Below, piece after piece: positions 54,778-61,296 of a stretch of DNA of 64,000 nucleotides. The notes beneath the pieces were generated by a model that saw nothing but the letters and a program-made list of their open reading frames with translations, was not told where the DNA came from and searched no databases. The DNA comes from Vibrio caribbeanicus ATCC BAA-2122 (GTDB taxonomy: Bacteria; Pseudomonadota; Gammaproteobacteria; Enterobacterales; Vibrionaceae): positions 124,001-188,000 of the forward strand of contig NZ_AEIU01000059.1 in NCBI RefSeq assembly GCF_000165125.1, written 5' to 3'. The translations under genes were made by a program, and so were the position numbers. How positions within the stretch are numbered: the stretch's first letter is position 1; each line of letters opens with the position of its first letter.

Positions 54778-54930
54778 TTAACTCTCATTTTCTAACCTGG
54801 TCACTCTCGAATCTATGTTTTCCATCATAAACCTGAGCCACTTGATATCGGTTTTTAGTACAGCCCCTACTCCAACGCCTGAACATAGCGAGCTGATAGC
54901 AAAAACAAGCAGTGATTGATACTCAGCCAT
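54778..54930 (-). CDS. Phage small membrane protein, spanin- or holin-like (50 residues)
   Basis: A 50-residue protein with one N-terminal helix (SLLVFAISSLCSGVGVGAVL, about residues 6-25) and a charged helical tail (IKWLRFMMENIDSRVTRLENES). This type of short helix-plus-coil protein is common among phage holins and accessory lysis proteins. Its start overlaps the end of the 3-TM holin gene by eight bases, so it is in the lysis cassette. The exact role is inference. Confidence 0.65.
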   Translation of the reverse strand: MAEYQSLLVFAISSLCSGVGVGAVLKTDIKWLRFMMENIDSRVTRLENES

Positions 54931-55342
54931 AAGTACCCCCAAATTTACGTTGTAGCCAGCATTCGACGGCCATTCTTGCCATACGTCTAAATCCGAATGT
55001 ATCGATGTAGATTAGACCGAGCGCATACCAGTAATATTCTGGGACACTTTCCAGTGCCTCAAAACCCTCTGTGACGATATACGCCCACTCAGGTATAAAC
55101 GATAGACCTAACGGTAAAGTCGTTAGAATCAGGAGATATTCATCTTTCCAGCCACGATTTTTCAAGCTGATTTCATCCAGTTGCGTTGCGGATTTATCGC
55201 CCGATTCAATGCGCTTGATTTGCGCGGTGACTTTCGCCAGTTCTAGCTGTTCACTGCGTTCTTGCGCTTTGTTTTTGGCTTCCTGCTTTCGTTTGAAATA
55301 GCCAATGCCCTCAGTAAAAAGGGAGGTAATCAGTGTAATCAT
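54923..55342 (-). CDS. Holin-like protein (3-TM, GTA-holin type)
   Basis: A ~139-residue protein with an N-terminal hydrophobic stretch (MITLITSLFTEGIGYF), a charged coiled region (KRKQEAKNKAQERSEQLELAKVTAQ) and two further membrane helices (YLLILTTLPLGLSFIPEWAYIV and YYWYALGLIYIDTFGFRR). The layout matches the three-helix holin family found in gene transfer agents and phages. I use the ATG at 55342, which overlaps the stop of the upstream gene as ATGA and has an AAGGATGG ribosome site; an ATG at 55348 is possible. It would make the hole that lets the lysin reach the cell wall. Confidence 0.7.
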   Translation of the reverse strand: MITLITSLFTEGIGYFKRKQEAKNKAQERSEQLELAKVTAQIKRIESGDKSATQLDEISLKNRGWKDEYLLILTTLPLGLSFIPEWAYIVTEGFEALESVPEYYWYALGLIYIDTFGFRRMARMAVECWLQRKFGGTYG

Positions 55343-55437
55343 AACCATCCTTGTTGTTTAAGGAATTTGACGGTGTAGGCTGCGAGCACAGTCCCCACCA
55401 CAGTAAGTGCAACCTTTTTTGTGTCTTGTTTGGTCAT
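55339..55437 (-). CDS. Phage tiny membrane protein (32 residues)
   Basis: A 32-residue protein with a basic start (MTKQDTKK) and one membrane helix (VALTVVGTVLAAYTVKFL). Its stop overlaps the start of the holin gene (ATGA), and its start overlaps the end of the lysin gene. PM2-like virions carry several such proteins in the inner membrane vesicle; a second possibility is a lysis accessory. Confidence 0.6.
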   Translation of the reverse strand: MTKQDTKKVALTVVGTVLAAYTVKFLKQQGWL

Positions 55438-55895
55438 GCCATTTCTACCCCTTTGCGCGCCATTTTCAGCGTGTAATATGGGCCCACTTCCATGCGTGAC
55501 ATAGAATGCAGCACAGTTGCCAGTTGCGCAGAGTCGGTCACATCCACAACTTGGTTTTCACCAATACCCGACCACTTACTGACATTACGCACATAGCCTG
55601 ACGTGTCATTCTCATGACTTGGCGCAAAGCGATTTATCATCTGACTCAATGTTACAAAGCCTTGGCGGTGATAACTTCTCAGCACTTTCGCACCTGCTCG
55701 AAAGCCATGCGCAGGGTTATTAAAAATCACAAAGCGACCATCTGAGCCGCGTTGACCTTTCCAATCATTTGCAGGACTGAACTCTATGTTTGTCGGGTTG
55801 TTGTTTCGCACACCGCGTGGTAAGTCTTTTTTAGATGTCATATATGCTATTCCCCCGATTATAAAGATGGCTGCAATGATGGTTTTTGAGGCCAT
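55434..55895 (-). CDS. Membrane-anchored virion lysin-like protein (P5/transglycosylase-like)
   Basis: A 153-residue protein with an N-terminal membrane helix (TIIAAIFIIGGIAYM, residues 5-19) and a soluble domain starting RGVRNNNPTNIEFSPANDW. The RNNNPxNI signature, GFRAGAKVLRSY and the C-terminal helices are typical of phage structural proteins with a predicted peptidoglycan-cleaving fold. It would be carried in the viral membrane and open the wall at entry, or act in lysis with the neighbouring holin. The start has an AAGGATG ribosome site and overlaps the upstream gene by 37 bases. Confidence 0.75.
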   Translation of the reverse strand: MASKTIIAAIFIIGGIAYMTSKKDLPRGVRNNNPTNIEFSPANDWKGQRGSDGRFVIFNNPAHGFRAGAKVLRSYHRQGFVTLSQMINRFAPSHENDTSGYVRNVSKWSGIGENQVVDVTDSAQLATVLHSMSRMEVGPYYTLKMARKGVEMA

Positions 55896-56098
55896 ACTAC
55901 ATCCTTAAGCGTTGTATAGGTTTGGGTGATATCGCGCAACTTTTGGCGATACTGACGATACGGCGCAATATCTACGCCATTATCTAGCGCAATATTGACG
56001 AGGTAGTCCGCTTCAATTAACAGCGGTTTTCGAGATTCACGAATCAAAATTAATTCACACTCAGGATTTAAGTTGTTGTAATTAAATTCCTTGTCCAT
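55859..56098 (-). CDS. Tail-assembly-chaperone-like phage protein
   Basis: A 79-residue protein whose C-terminal part (IAPYRQYRQKLRDITQTYTTLKDVVWPQKP) matches the pattern of phage tail fibre assembly/tail chaperone proteins (YRQxLRDI ... VVWPxKP). Such proteins usually help fold the fibre coded next to them. Here it follows the coiled-coil fibre-like gene with a one-base overlap, which fits the same job, although this virus should have no tail. The function is inference from pattern and position. Confidence 0.65.
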   Translation of the reverse strand: MDKEFNYNNLNPECELILIRESRKPLLIEADYLVNIALDNGVDIAPYRQYRQKLRDITQTYTTLKDVVWPQKPSLQPSL

Positions 56099-56925
56099 TA
56101 TCCAAGCTCCGGTAATGCAAATAGTTTATGTGGGTGGTCGATAAAACCAGACGCAGTAACAGGCAATGCCACTAACATTGAGCCTTGTCGAGAGGTTGCT
56201 ACAGGGTGCGGGTGAACATAGTTACCAAATGATGTACTTTCGCGTTGCTGACGGGTAAAACACCATTTCCCCTCTTTAGCTCCGGCCGCAAAGCCACCAT
56301 ATAATGAACCTGATTCAAGTTTCACAAACGCCGCATCGCAACCAGCGCCACTAATTGGGGTAGGCCTATTGTTCACAGCATTCCCGCCACTGAATGAGGG
56401 GAATATTAACCACTCTGAACCATCAAAGGGATCTGGAAAATCCCAACTCACACGAAACACATTAAAGCTTCGAAAAAAGTATTGCTGTTCTCGGATATTG
56501 AAGTCTGGGAAGTCGAGTTTAACTCCTGACTTCATCTCGCTCAGAATCTGCATTTGATACCCTGAACGATCACGAGGACATCCACTAATTCGCTCTATAA
56601 GCTCCATAGTTACGCCACCATTCACCATGAAGCCATCAGGTATTGAGCCTGTAATTACATCCATTGTTTGATTTTTAGTAAGCGCCAGAACCGTAACTTT
56701 ATCCAAGATTGGCGCAACAGCATTTTTCAATGCTTGGTCTTGCTGTGCAATTTTTGCATTAGAAACGTTTTGAAAATTACTCAATGCTTGCTGAGTATCC
56801 GTTGAAAAAGTTTGCTTAAGCGCATCAAATTGTGTTTGCATCGTGCGGATAGCACCGCCTTTAATGCTATCTAATAGGTTTCGAGCTTCCGTTACCATTT
56901 GCCCGATTGCAGTAAAATCACTCAT
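56098..56925 (-). CDS. Coiled-coil spike/fibre-like phage protein
   Basis: A 275-residue protein with an N-terminal helical, coiled-coil half (about 1-85, with GGAIRTMQTQFDALKQTFST and repeating Gln/Asn/Ala heptads) and a C-terminal beta-rich half with aromatic and Gly-rich segments (YFFRSFNVFRVSWDFPDPF, SLYGGFAAGAKEGKW). There is no signal or membrane helix. A stalk plus beta head is the usual design of receptor-binding spikes; PM2 carries spike P1 at its vertices, but I see no clear sequence match to it. The tail-chaperone-like gene follows at once. Confidence 0.65.
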   Translation of the reverse strand: MSDFTAIGQMVTEARNLLDSIKGGAIRTMQTQFDALKQTFSTDTQQALSNFQNVSNAKIAQQDQALKNAVAPILDKVTVLALTKNQTMDVITGSIPDGFMVNGGVTMELIERISGCPRDRSGYQMQILSEMKSGVKLDFPDFNIREQQYFFRSFNVFRVSWDFPDPFDGSEWLIFPSFSGGNAVNNRPTPISGAGCDAAFVKLESGSLYGGFAAGAKEGKWCFTRQQRESTSFGNYVHPHPVATSRQGSMLVALPVTASGFIDHPHKLFALPELG

Positions 56926-57191
56926 AGAGCTTGTTTCTCCATTTCTTCCGTCACGACCTTTAGACGTGGCAGCGCATTTGCTACAACACTATCCGCCAGT
57001 TCGTAAACGTCATTATCTGAATTGAAAGCGTGACGCTGCATAGATATTACCGCCGCGCTTAATGCTACCTGATTGCTGTAAACGCCTTGCATCATCAAAA
57101 GCGCATCTACTTGCTCAGGCTGTAGGTTTTTAAGATGTTCCGTGAGCGGGTCGTATTTCACGACCACTCTACGGGGCAATAAGTGGCTCAT
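56922..57191 (-). CDS. Phage protein of unknown function (89 residues)
   Basis: I do not recognise this protein. It is soluble and helical, with PLTEHLKNLQPEQVDALLMMQGVY in the first half and a C-terminus ending EEMEKQAL. It overlaps the upstream and downstream genes by four bases each, so it is translated as part of the late operon. It may be an adaptor for the spike-like protein that follows. Confidence 0.6.
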   Translation of the reverse strand: MSHLLPRRVVVKYDPLTEHLKNLQPEQVDALLMMQGVYSNQVALSAAVISMQRHAFNSDNDVYELADSVVANALPRLKVVTEEMEKQAL

Positions 57192-57793
57192 CGGTGAACC
57201 TCCATCATTGCCAGTTTGAGAACTTCACCGGAGTTGTTGTACGCCCAGAGTTCACCGCCCCCTGTGACCGTAATTCCCGCAGGAGCTTGTCTGTCCCCCA
57301 TGACAGGAAGCCCAACAACCGCACACACGTTGTAATCCCCAATCATTGCTTCCACTTCCGTATCACTAATGTTTTGGATAACCACCTCAAGCCGTGTCAC
57401 AGAGGCAGTAAACAAACGCTTTTTTTCATTGGGTTTGATAAGCAAATGGTCACGACTGATAAAACGCTGCGCTGTCTCTGCCCTTGTGGTCACAGGGGAG
57501 CGAATCTCACTCACTGCAATGGAGTCAGAAAATTTCACCTGTGCGGGCGGCGTTGTTTTTAGGTCGTGTTTGGTTAACTGGTAAACAACGCGGATTGATG
57601 CCGTGTGCGGGTTAGATATTTCAAGCTCTTTAAAGCTGCGAATATCTAACGTATCCCCCGCGTCTACTCGGATTTGTTCGCCGTTGTCGCTGCGCACATA
57701 AAGGTACTCTTGTGACTCACGGACAATGAGCCACTTATCAGAACCAACACCGAAACGCTTTATTTCATTGGGCTTTAAGACAAGCTGTTTCAT
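57188..57793 (-). CDS. Two-domain beta-rich virion protein (penton or spike-base candidate)
   Basis: A 201-residue protein made of two similar halves. The first begins LVLKPNEIKRFGVGSDKWLIV and the second LLIKPNEKKRLFTASVTRLEVV (about residue 116); each continues as alternating strands. There is no signal or membrane helix. A repeated small beta-barrel fits a minor capsid, penton or spike-base protein in a double-jelly-roll virus. The position between the spike-like gene group and the membrane proteins agrees. No family match is claimed. Confidence 0.6.
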   Translation of the reverse strand: MKQLVLKPNEIKRFGVGSDKWLIVRESQEYLYVRSDNGEQIRVDAGDTLDIRSFKELEISNPHTASIRVVYQLTKHDLKTTPPAQVKFSDSIAVSEIRSPVTTRAETAQRFISRDHLLIKPNEKKRLFTASVTRLEVVIQNISDTEVEAMIGDYNVCAVVGLPVMGDRQAPAGITVTGGGELWAYNNSGEVLKLAMMEVHR

Positions 57794-58371
57794 TATGCCC
57801 CCTTAAATACCATGGCGACGATGCTCACCGCTGAGACCACCGCAACAGCAATAGCAACTTTAGAAATTTCTCCCGCGCTGCCCGTTTGACTGCGTGACGC
57901 GGTATTTTCAGCCATTTTCAACGCGGCGCGGGCGTTTTCTCCCGATTGCACCGCCATTGATTTAATAGCAGACGTTGTATCTGCGCTGTTCATGCGCATG
58001 TTATCTATCGCCTTCTCTGTCACCTTACGATTGCTGTCCACTGAGCTTTTGCCAAAGGCTAGTGCTTTTGATAGTGATTCCTGACCATTATCAAGTGCGG
58101 CCTTAGTGACTTTCTCATTAGATTTAATCGCATCAGAGCCCAAATCAACCGCCTGTTTAATGGCAGCGCTATTACTATCTAATGCACCTTTCGCGATTTC
58201 CGAGGCTTTTTCCATTGCTCCGTGGTCGGTCATTGAAATATTGCCAAGGTTCCCATTTACGCCCGATATGACGACACCCAAGTTATCTCCAGATATAGCA
58301 CTGGTGCCGCTCGTATTCGTTGTGCTCGTTGAATTACTGCTTGAACTACTGCCACCGCCGCCCATTAGCAT
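57793..58371 (-). CDS. Phage membrane protein with low-complexity head and helical repeats
   Basis: A 192-residue protein with a Gly/Ser/Thr-rich head (GGGGSSSSSNSTSTTNTSGT), a long helical region built of similar segments (SNEKVTKAALDNG and SNRKVTEKAIDNM among them), and a C-terminal membrane helix (VAIAVAVVSAVSIVAMVF). This is the shape of a fibrous, membrane-anchored virion protein, possibly for DNA delivery. Its end overlaps the next gene by one base. Confidence 0.6.
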   Translation of the reverse strand: MLMGGGGSSSSSNSTSTTNTSGTSAISGDNLGVVISGVNGNLGNISMTDHGAMEKASEIAKGALDSNSAAIKQAVDLGSDAIKSNEKVTKAALDNGQESLSKALAFGKSSVDSNRKVTEKAIDNMRMNSADTTSAIKSMAVQSGENARAALKMAENTASRSQTGSAGEISKVAIAVAVVSAVSIVAMVFKGA

Positions 58372-58796
58372 CCCTCCAGTTGAAGTGACATTACCGTGTC
58401 ATGCTGTGATTGACTCATGACTGAAAATCCAAAGCCTTTGAGAATCCGAGTCATGCCACGGCGTACAGTGTGATACTTAATTGAGCGATAACCTTGAGAT
58501 TTGACTGCCTCAAGAATAACGGGCGCGGCTTTGTTTAAGCCTTTGCCCGTCATGGCCAAAATTAAGTAATCATTGTCATCAGTGACATAGCCGACAAAGC
58601 GCAAAGATACGCCCTGCTCCCTACCCATCAAGTGATAGAAACTTGCGCGTTGAGTCCTTACCGCATCGCAACAAAATTCAAACTCTGCTTTTGCACAATG
58701 CACCCCGTTAAACGCTCTTTTGATAAGGCCAAAGAGCGCGGGCAAATCAGAGCGAGTGGGACGCAGTAAAGTGAAGGTCATTTTTTCATTAGCCAT
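58365..58796 (-). CDS. GNAT-like phage protein
   Basis: A 143-residue protein starting MANEKMTFTLLRPTRSDLPALFGLIKRAF. The alternation of helices and strands, YLILAMTGKGLNKAAPVILEAVKSQGY and a terminal LKGFGFSVMS resemble the N-acetyltransferase (GNAT) fold seen in several phage proteins, but the acetyl-CoA P-loop (Q/RxxGxG/A) is weak. The ATG at 58835 would add 13 residues inside the upstream gene; I use 58796. It overlaps genes on both sides. Confidence 0.55.
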   Translation of the reverse strand: MANEKMTFTLLRPTRSDLPALFGLIKRAFNGVHCAKAEFEFCCDAVRTQRASFYHLMGREQGVSLRFVGYVTDDNDYLILAMTGKGLNKAAPVILEAVKSQGYRSIKYHTVRRGMTRILKGFGFSVMSQSQHDTVMSLQLEGC

Positions 58797-58987
58797 ACGA
58801 CTGCCCCCACTCCCAATACCACCCAAGGCAACCAAGACGAAGCACCGCCGCCAAAGGTAATCGCTCCGTTACGAATACCACCTATTGAATTAGTCCCTGT
58901 CGCTTTACTTGGCCCCGCCGAACCGCCGCCCGCGTTGATTGGCATTGACCCAGAGTTTGTTAGTCCACCTCCTATATCTGGTATCAT
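58778..58987 (-). CDS. Phage Gly-rich one-helix membrane protein (69 residues)
   Basis: The first ~48 residues are rich in Gly, Ser, Asn and Pro and have no order; a C-terminal membrane helix (SWLPWVVLGVGAVVWLM) ends in KK. The start overlaps the stop of the upstream 50-residue gene as ATGA. It is a candidate internal-membrane protein of the virion. Confidence 0.6.
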   Translation of the reverse strand: MIPDIGGGLTNSGSMPINAGGGSAGPSKATGTNSIGGIRNGAITFGGGASSWLPWVVLGVGAVVWLMKK

Positions 58988-59136
58988 TTGCTCCCCTTAA
59001 CGACTCGATAAGCCATATACGCGCCGCCCCCTAGTGCGGCGGCTTTAAAAATTTTCGTTGCACTCGAACCAGACCAAAAGCCCGTCCCGAACCCGACACC
59101 ACCCGCCAAAAGCGGGAGCGCAATAATTAACGGCAT
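58984..59136 (-). CDS. Phage tiny membrane protein (50 residues)
   Basis: A 50-residue protein (MPLIIALPLLAGGVGFGTGF at the start, VVKGSK at the end) with two short hydrophobic, Gly/Ala-rich segments. A GGGGGAGC ribosome site precedes the ATG and the stop overlaps the next start. It fits the row of small membrane proteins that line the vesicle of PM2-type virions. Confidence 0.6.
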   Translation of the reverse strand: MPLIIALPLLAGGVGFGTGFWSGSSATKIFKAAALGGGAYMAYRVVKGSK

Positions 59137-59145
59137 TGCTCCCCC

Positions 59146-59415
59146 TTACTTTTTCATGGCAACAACAAGCGTAATCAATAACGCGACACCCAACCCGCCA
59201 CCGACATAAATCAAAGTCTTGTCGATAGGTTGAGATTGCGGCCTTGTGACCGCATTTCCGTGATTATCTTTTACAGGCTGTTGAGGTTGTTGAGTGGTTC
59301 CCGCGTTTGTCGATGAGTCGTCACTGGTTGCGGTATCAATCAAGTTACCGATACCTTCCCCGACATCATCAAGTAGGCCACCGCCGAATTCGCTTAAATC
59401 ATCCCAAAAAGCCAA
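59146..59415 (-). CDS. Phage membrane protein with amphipathic head (89 residues)
   Basis: An acidic amphipathic N-terminus (MAFWDDLSEFGGGLLDDVGE) is followed by a Thr/Gln/Pro-rich linker and a C-terminal helix (LIYVGGGLGVALLITLVVAM) ending KK. It lies eleven bases after the capsid gene. Such architecture suits a protein joining the capsid shell to the viral membrane; this is inference. Confidence 0.6.
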   Translation of the reverse strand: MAFWDDLSEFGGGLLDDVGEGIGNLIDTATSDDSSTNAGTTQQPQQPVKDNHGNAVTRPQSQPIDKTLIYVGGGLGVALLITLVVAMKK

Positions 59416-59426
59416 AGCTCACCCCC

Positions 59427-60230
59427 TTACACTAAATCAGGGCGAACGACTTCCACTGACTCAACAATGATTGGAATTGAGCCTTGTGGCTGATTGGTTT
59501 TAACCGTGAACTTAAGCTCAGAGCCGTGAGCCGTAGGAAACAATTCATCAATGTAGAAACCGCGCATGATTGGGTCAAAATGAAAACAATCTGCTTGCCA
59601 GTAACGGCGGTTACGCTTTGCTCGCATCTCTTCCAGCTTGCGTGAAGAGTCATACACTTTCACAAAGTCTCGATGAATTTGTAGTGAGTGAATATCACCA
59701 TTTAAGAAGTGCATACGGCGCACTAATTGAAGCGGGCCCGAAACAAGATCTAGGAATTCATTTTCTGTCGAGCTTGCTTGCATGGTTTGCTTTTTGATTT
59801 TTGGCACAACCACACGCGCCTGTTGGCGCGCTGACACAGACGCCCAAGCTTGTAGCTGCACTTTCGGGGCGTTTTCTTGTGACGCTGGCGCTATTTCCAC
59901 TTCTAGCGTGATGTTGTCGCCAGATTCCGTAACAAGCCCAGTGTAACGCACCCCATTTTTGGTTTTGGCTGTGATGTCAGAAAGCGGGATAGTGAAAAAA
60001 CCCTCTGTTGAAGCGAGACCTTTATATGCTTCAAGCTTTTTGATGAGTTCACCATCAAGCACAATGATTTCATCTGCATTAAGTGAAATCGTGACGCGCT
60101 TAAGCTGCGCAGCAGAAAGGTTTGTTTCTAAGAACAGCTCTTCGTAAGTGGGGCCGATTGGAATAGTCAGCGTTGCTTTTTCGCCGTAATCCGCACCTGT
60201 AAAAGAGTTCAATTTAGTAGGAGTAGACAT
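59427..60230 (-). CDS. Major capsid protein, double jelly-roll (PM2 P2-like)
   Basis: The 267-residue protein is the size of PM2 P2 (269). Its N-terminal region KATLTIPIGPTYEELFLETNLSAAQLKRVTISLN aligns well with the recalled P2 segment around KLPIGQTYEV, including the invariant PIGxTYE and the following strand pattern. The rest is strongly beta-patterned with no signal or membrane helix, as expected for two jelly rolls. It is preceded by a 38-residue membrane protein gene and the packaging ATPase, the usual neighbours. Structure prediction would decide the fold. Confidence 0.82.
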   Translation of the reverse strand: MSTPTKLNSFTGADYGEKATLTIPIGPTYEELFLETNLSAAQLKRVTISLNADEIIVLDGELIKKLEAYKGLASTEGFFTIPLSDITAKTKNGVRYTGLVTESGDNITLEVEIAPASQENAPKVQLQAWASVSARQQARVVVPKIKKQTMQASSTENEFLDLVSGPLQLVRRMHFLNGDIHSLQIHRDFVKVYDSSRKLEEMRAKRNRRYWQADCFHFDPIMRGFYIDELFPTAHGSELKFTVKTNQPQGSIPIIVESVEVVRPDLV

Positions 60231-60241
60231 AAATAACCCCC

Positions 60242-60358
60242 TTAACCGATTTTATCTTCAACAGCGTCAACGTTGTTTGACGCCCAAACTACGCCAGCCG
60301 CGACGATTGCCGCCACAACGCCAATCATTGCTAATTTCTTTGGTGTAAATCCTGCCAT
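60242..60358 (-). CDS. Phage tiny membrane protein (38 residues)
   Basis: A 38-residue protein (MAGFTPKKLAMIGVVAAIVA ... VEDKIG) with one membrane helix and an acidic end. Its start codon lies only ~10 bases after the T-run of a terminator-type hairpin, so its mRNA must be made through that hairpin. It is the first gene of the capsid operon. Confidence 0.65.
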   Translation of the reverse strand: MAGFTPKKLAMIGVVAAIVAAGVVWASNNVDAVEDKIG

Positions 60359-60368
60359 TTCTTTACCT

Positions 60369-60445
60369 ATAAAAAAACCGCCCAACATTAGGCGGCTTTA
60401 TCAAAGCAAGGTATTCACAATCGATACCTAACGGCGATTGTGAAT
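60369..60445 (-). promoter_or_regulatory. Late-operon leader module, copy 1 (inverted repeat plus terminator-type hairpin)
   Basis: Read on the minus strand, an inverted repeat (ATTCACAATCG / CGATTGTGAAT, perfect 11-base arms, 11-base spacer; 60445-60413) is followed by CCTTGCTTTGATAAAG and then a GCCGCC / GGCGGT hairpin with a T7 run (60396-60371). The start of the 38-residue gene comes ~10 bases later. A near-copy lies upstream of the ATPase gene. Confidence 0.7.
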
Positions 60446-60477
60446 GAATTGGCAATAGTTTGGCTTTGGCTCACACA

Positions 60478-61137
60478 TTACCAACGAATTGTCCCTTTTT
60501 CGTACTGTTTGCCGTTTTGCAGTAAATATTCAAGCTCGCAAAGTTGGTCGATTTCATCGGCGGGGATACCCGTCATTTTTTCTAAATAGGTCGCGCTTGC
60601 TTTGGTCTTTTGCATCATCACACATGCTCTATGGCAGTTATCGATGATGGTCTTAGACACTTCTTGGCCGCGCTGGAAAAGGTTAATCGTATGCAGGTTA
60701 AACTTTCGCCCTAAGCGCAATATTTTGCCATGATAGCCAGTAGCCTTCCCTGCGTGTTCGCTGTGCTCTGCTACTTCCTCACAGATGATTTTAAGCGGTT
60801 TATTGTGCTTACCATTACCCATCGCCCAAATCACCTGACAATACTTGTCGAAGTCCTTGGGTGTGGTTTCATGAATGGGCTGATACGCAATCTTAAAGCC
60901 TTGCTTTGTCTTACGTCCTGCTATTAGTGCAGCCGCAAACTCTTTGATATTGGGATAGCCTCTTACGACTCGGCCTGCGAGCTTACCTGTGTAATCGCCA
61001 ACGGGATCAAACAAGGCGACTTGGTCAGTCGCTTTAATAAAAAGTTTCTTAGCAACGGAAGTCTTACCGCTGCCGCTCATACCAACGGCAAACACATGGC
61101 CGTTCTTAAGCTTGTTATTGGGGTTAATGGGTTGCAT
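60478..61137 (-). CDS. DNA packaging ATPase (FtsK/HerA type, PM2 P9-like)
   Basis: Pumps viral DNA into the preformed capsid in PRD1/PM2-type viruses. The 219-residue protein has Walker A in FAVGMSGSGKTSVAKKLF (residues 16-33), the ALFDPVGDYTG segment after it and Walker B in PLKIICEEVAEHSE (about 108-121), with an HTINLFQRGQEVSKTIIDNCH sensor-like segment. It is short, as virion-type packaging ATPases are. It lies just before the capsid genes; a copy of the leader module is in front of it. Confidence 0.85.
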   Translation of the reverse strand: MQPINPNNKLKNGHVFAVGMSGSGKTSVAKKLFIKATDQVALFDPVGDYTGKLAGRVVRGYPNIKEFAAALIAGRKTKQGFKIAYQPIHETTPKDFDKYCQVIWAMGNGKHNKPLKIICEEVAEHSEHAGKATGYHGKILRLGRKFNLHTINLFQRGQEVSKTIIDNCHRACVMMQKTKASATYLEKMTGIPADEIDQLCELEYLLQNGKQYEKGTIRW

Positions 61138-61151
61138 TGATTGTGCCTCTA

Positions 61152-61226
61152 AATAAAAACCGCCCGATATTGGGCGGCTTTATTAAAGCAAGGTATTCAC
61201 AATCGATACCTAATGATTATTGTGAT
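61152..61226 (-). promoter_or_regulatory. Late-operon leader module, copy 2
   Basis: This stretch repeats copy 1 over about 57 bases with few changes: the same CAAGGTATTCACAATCGATA core (as read on the plus strand) and the GCCGCCC / GGGCGGT hairpin with a T5 run. The inverted repeat is degraded at its outer arm (only CACAAT / ATTGTG remain perfect). The ATPase start codon lies ~15 bases past the hairpin. Confidence 0.68.
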
Positions 61227-61296
61227 CTGAACACCGACAAAATTGATAAGCATCACGTACCATATTTTCTAAATTTTAAATATCATGGTGGTCGTA

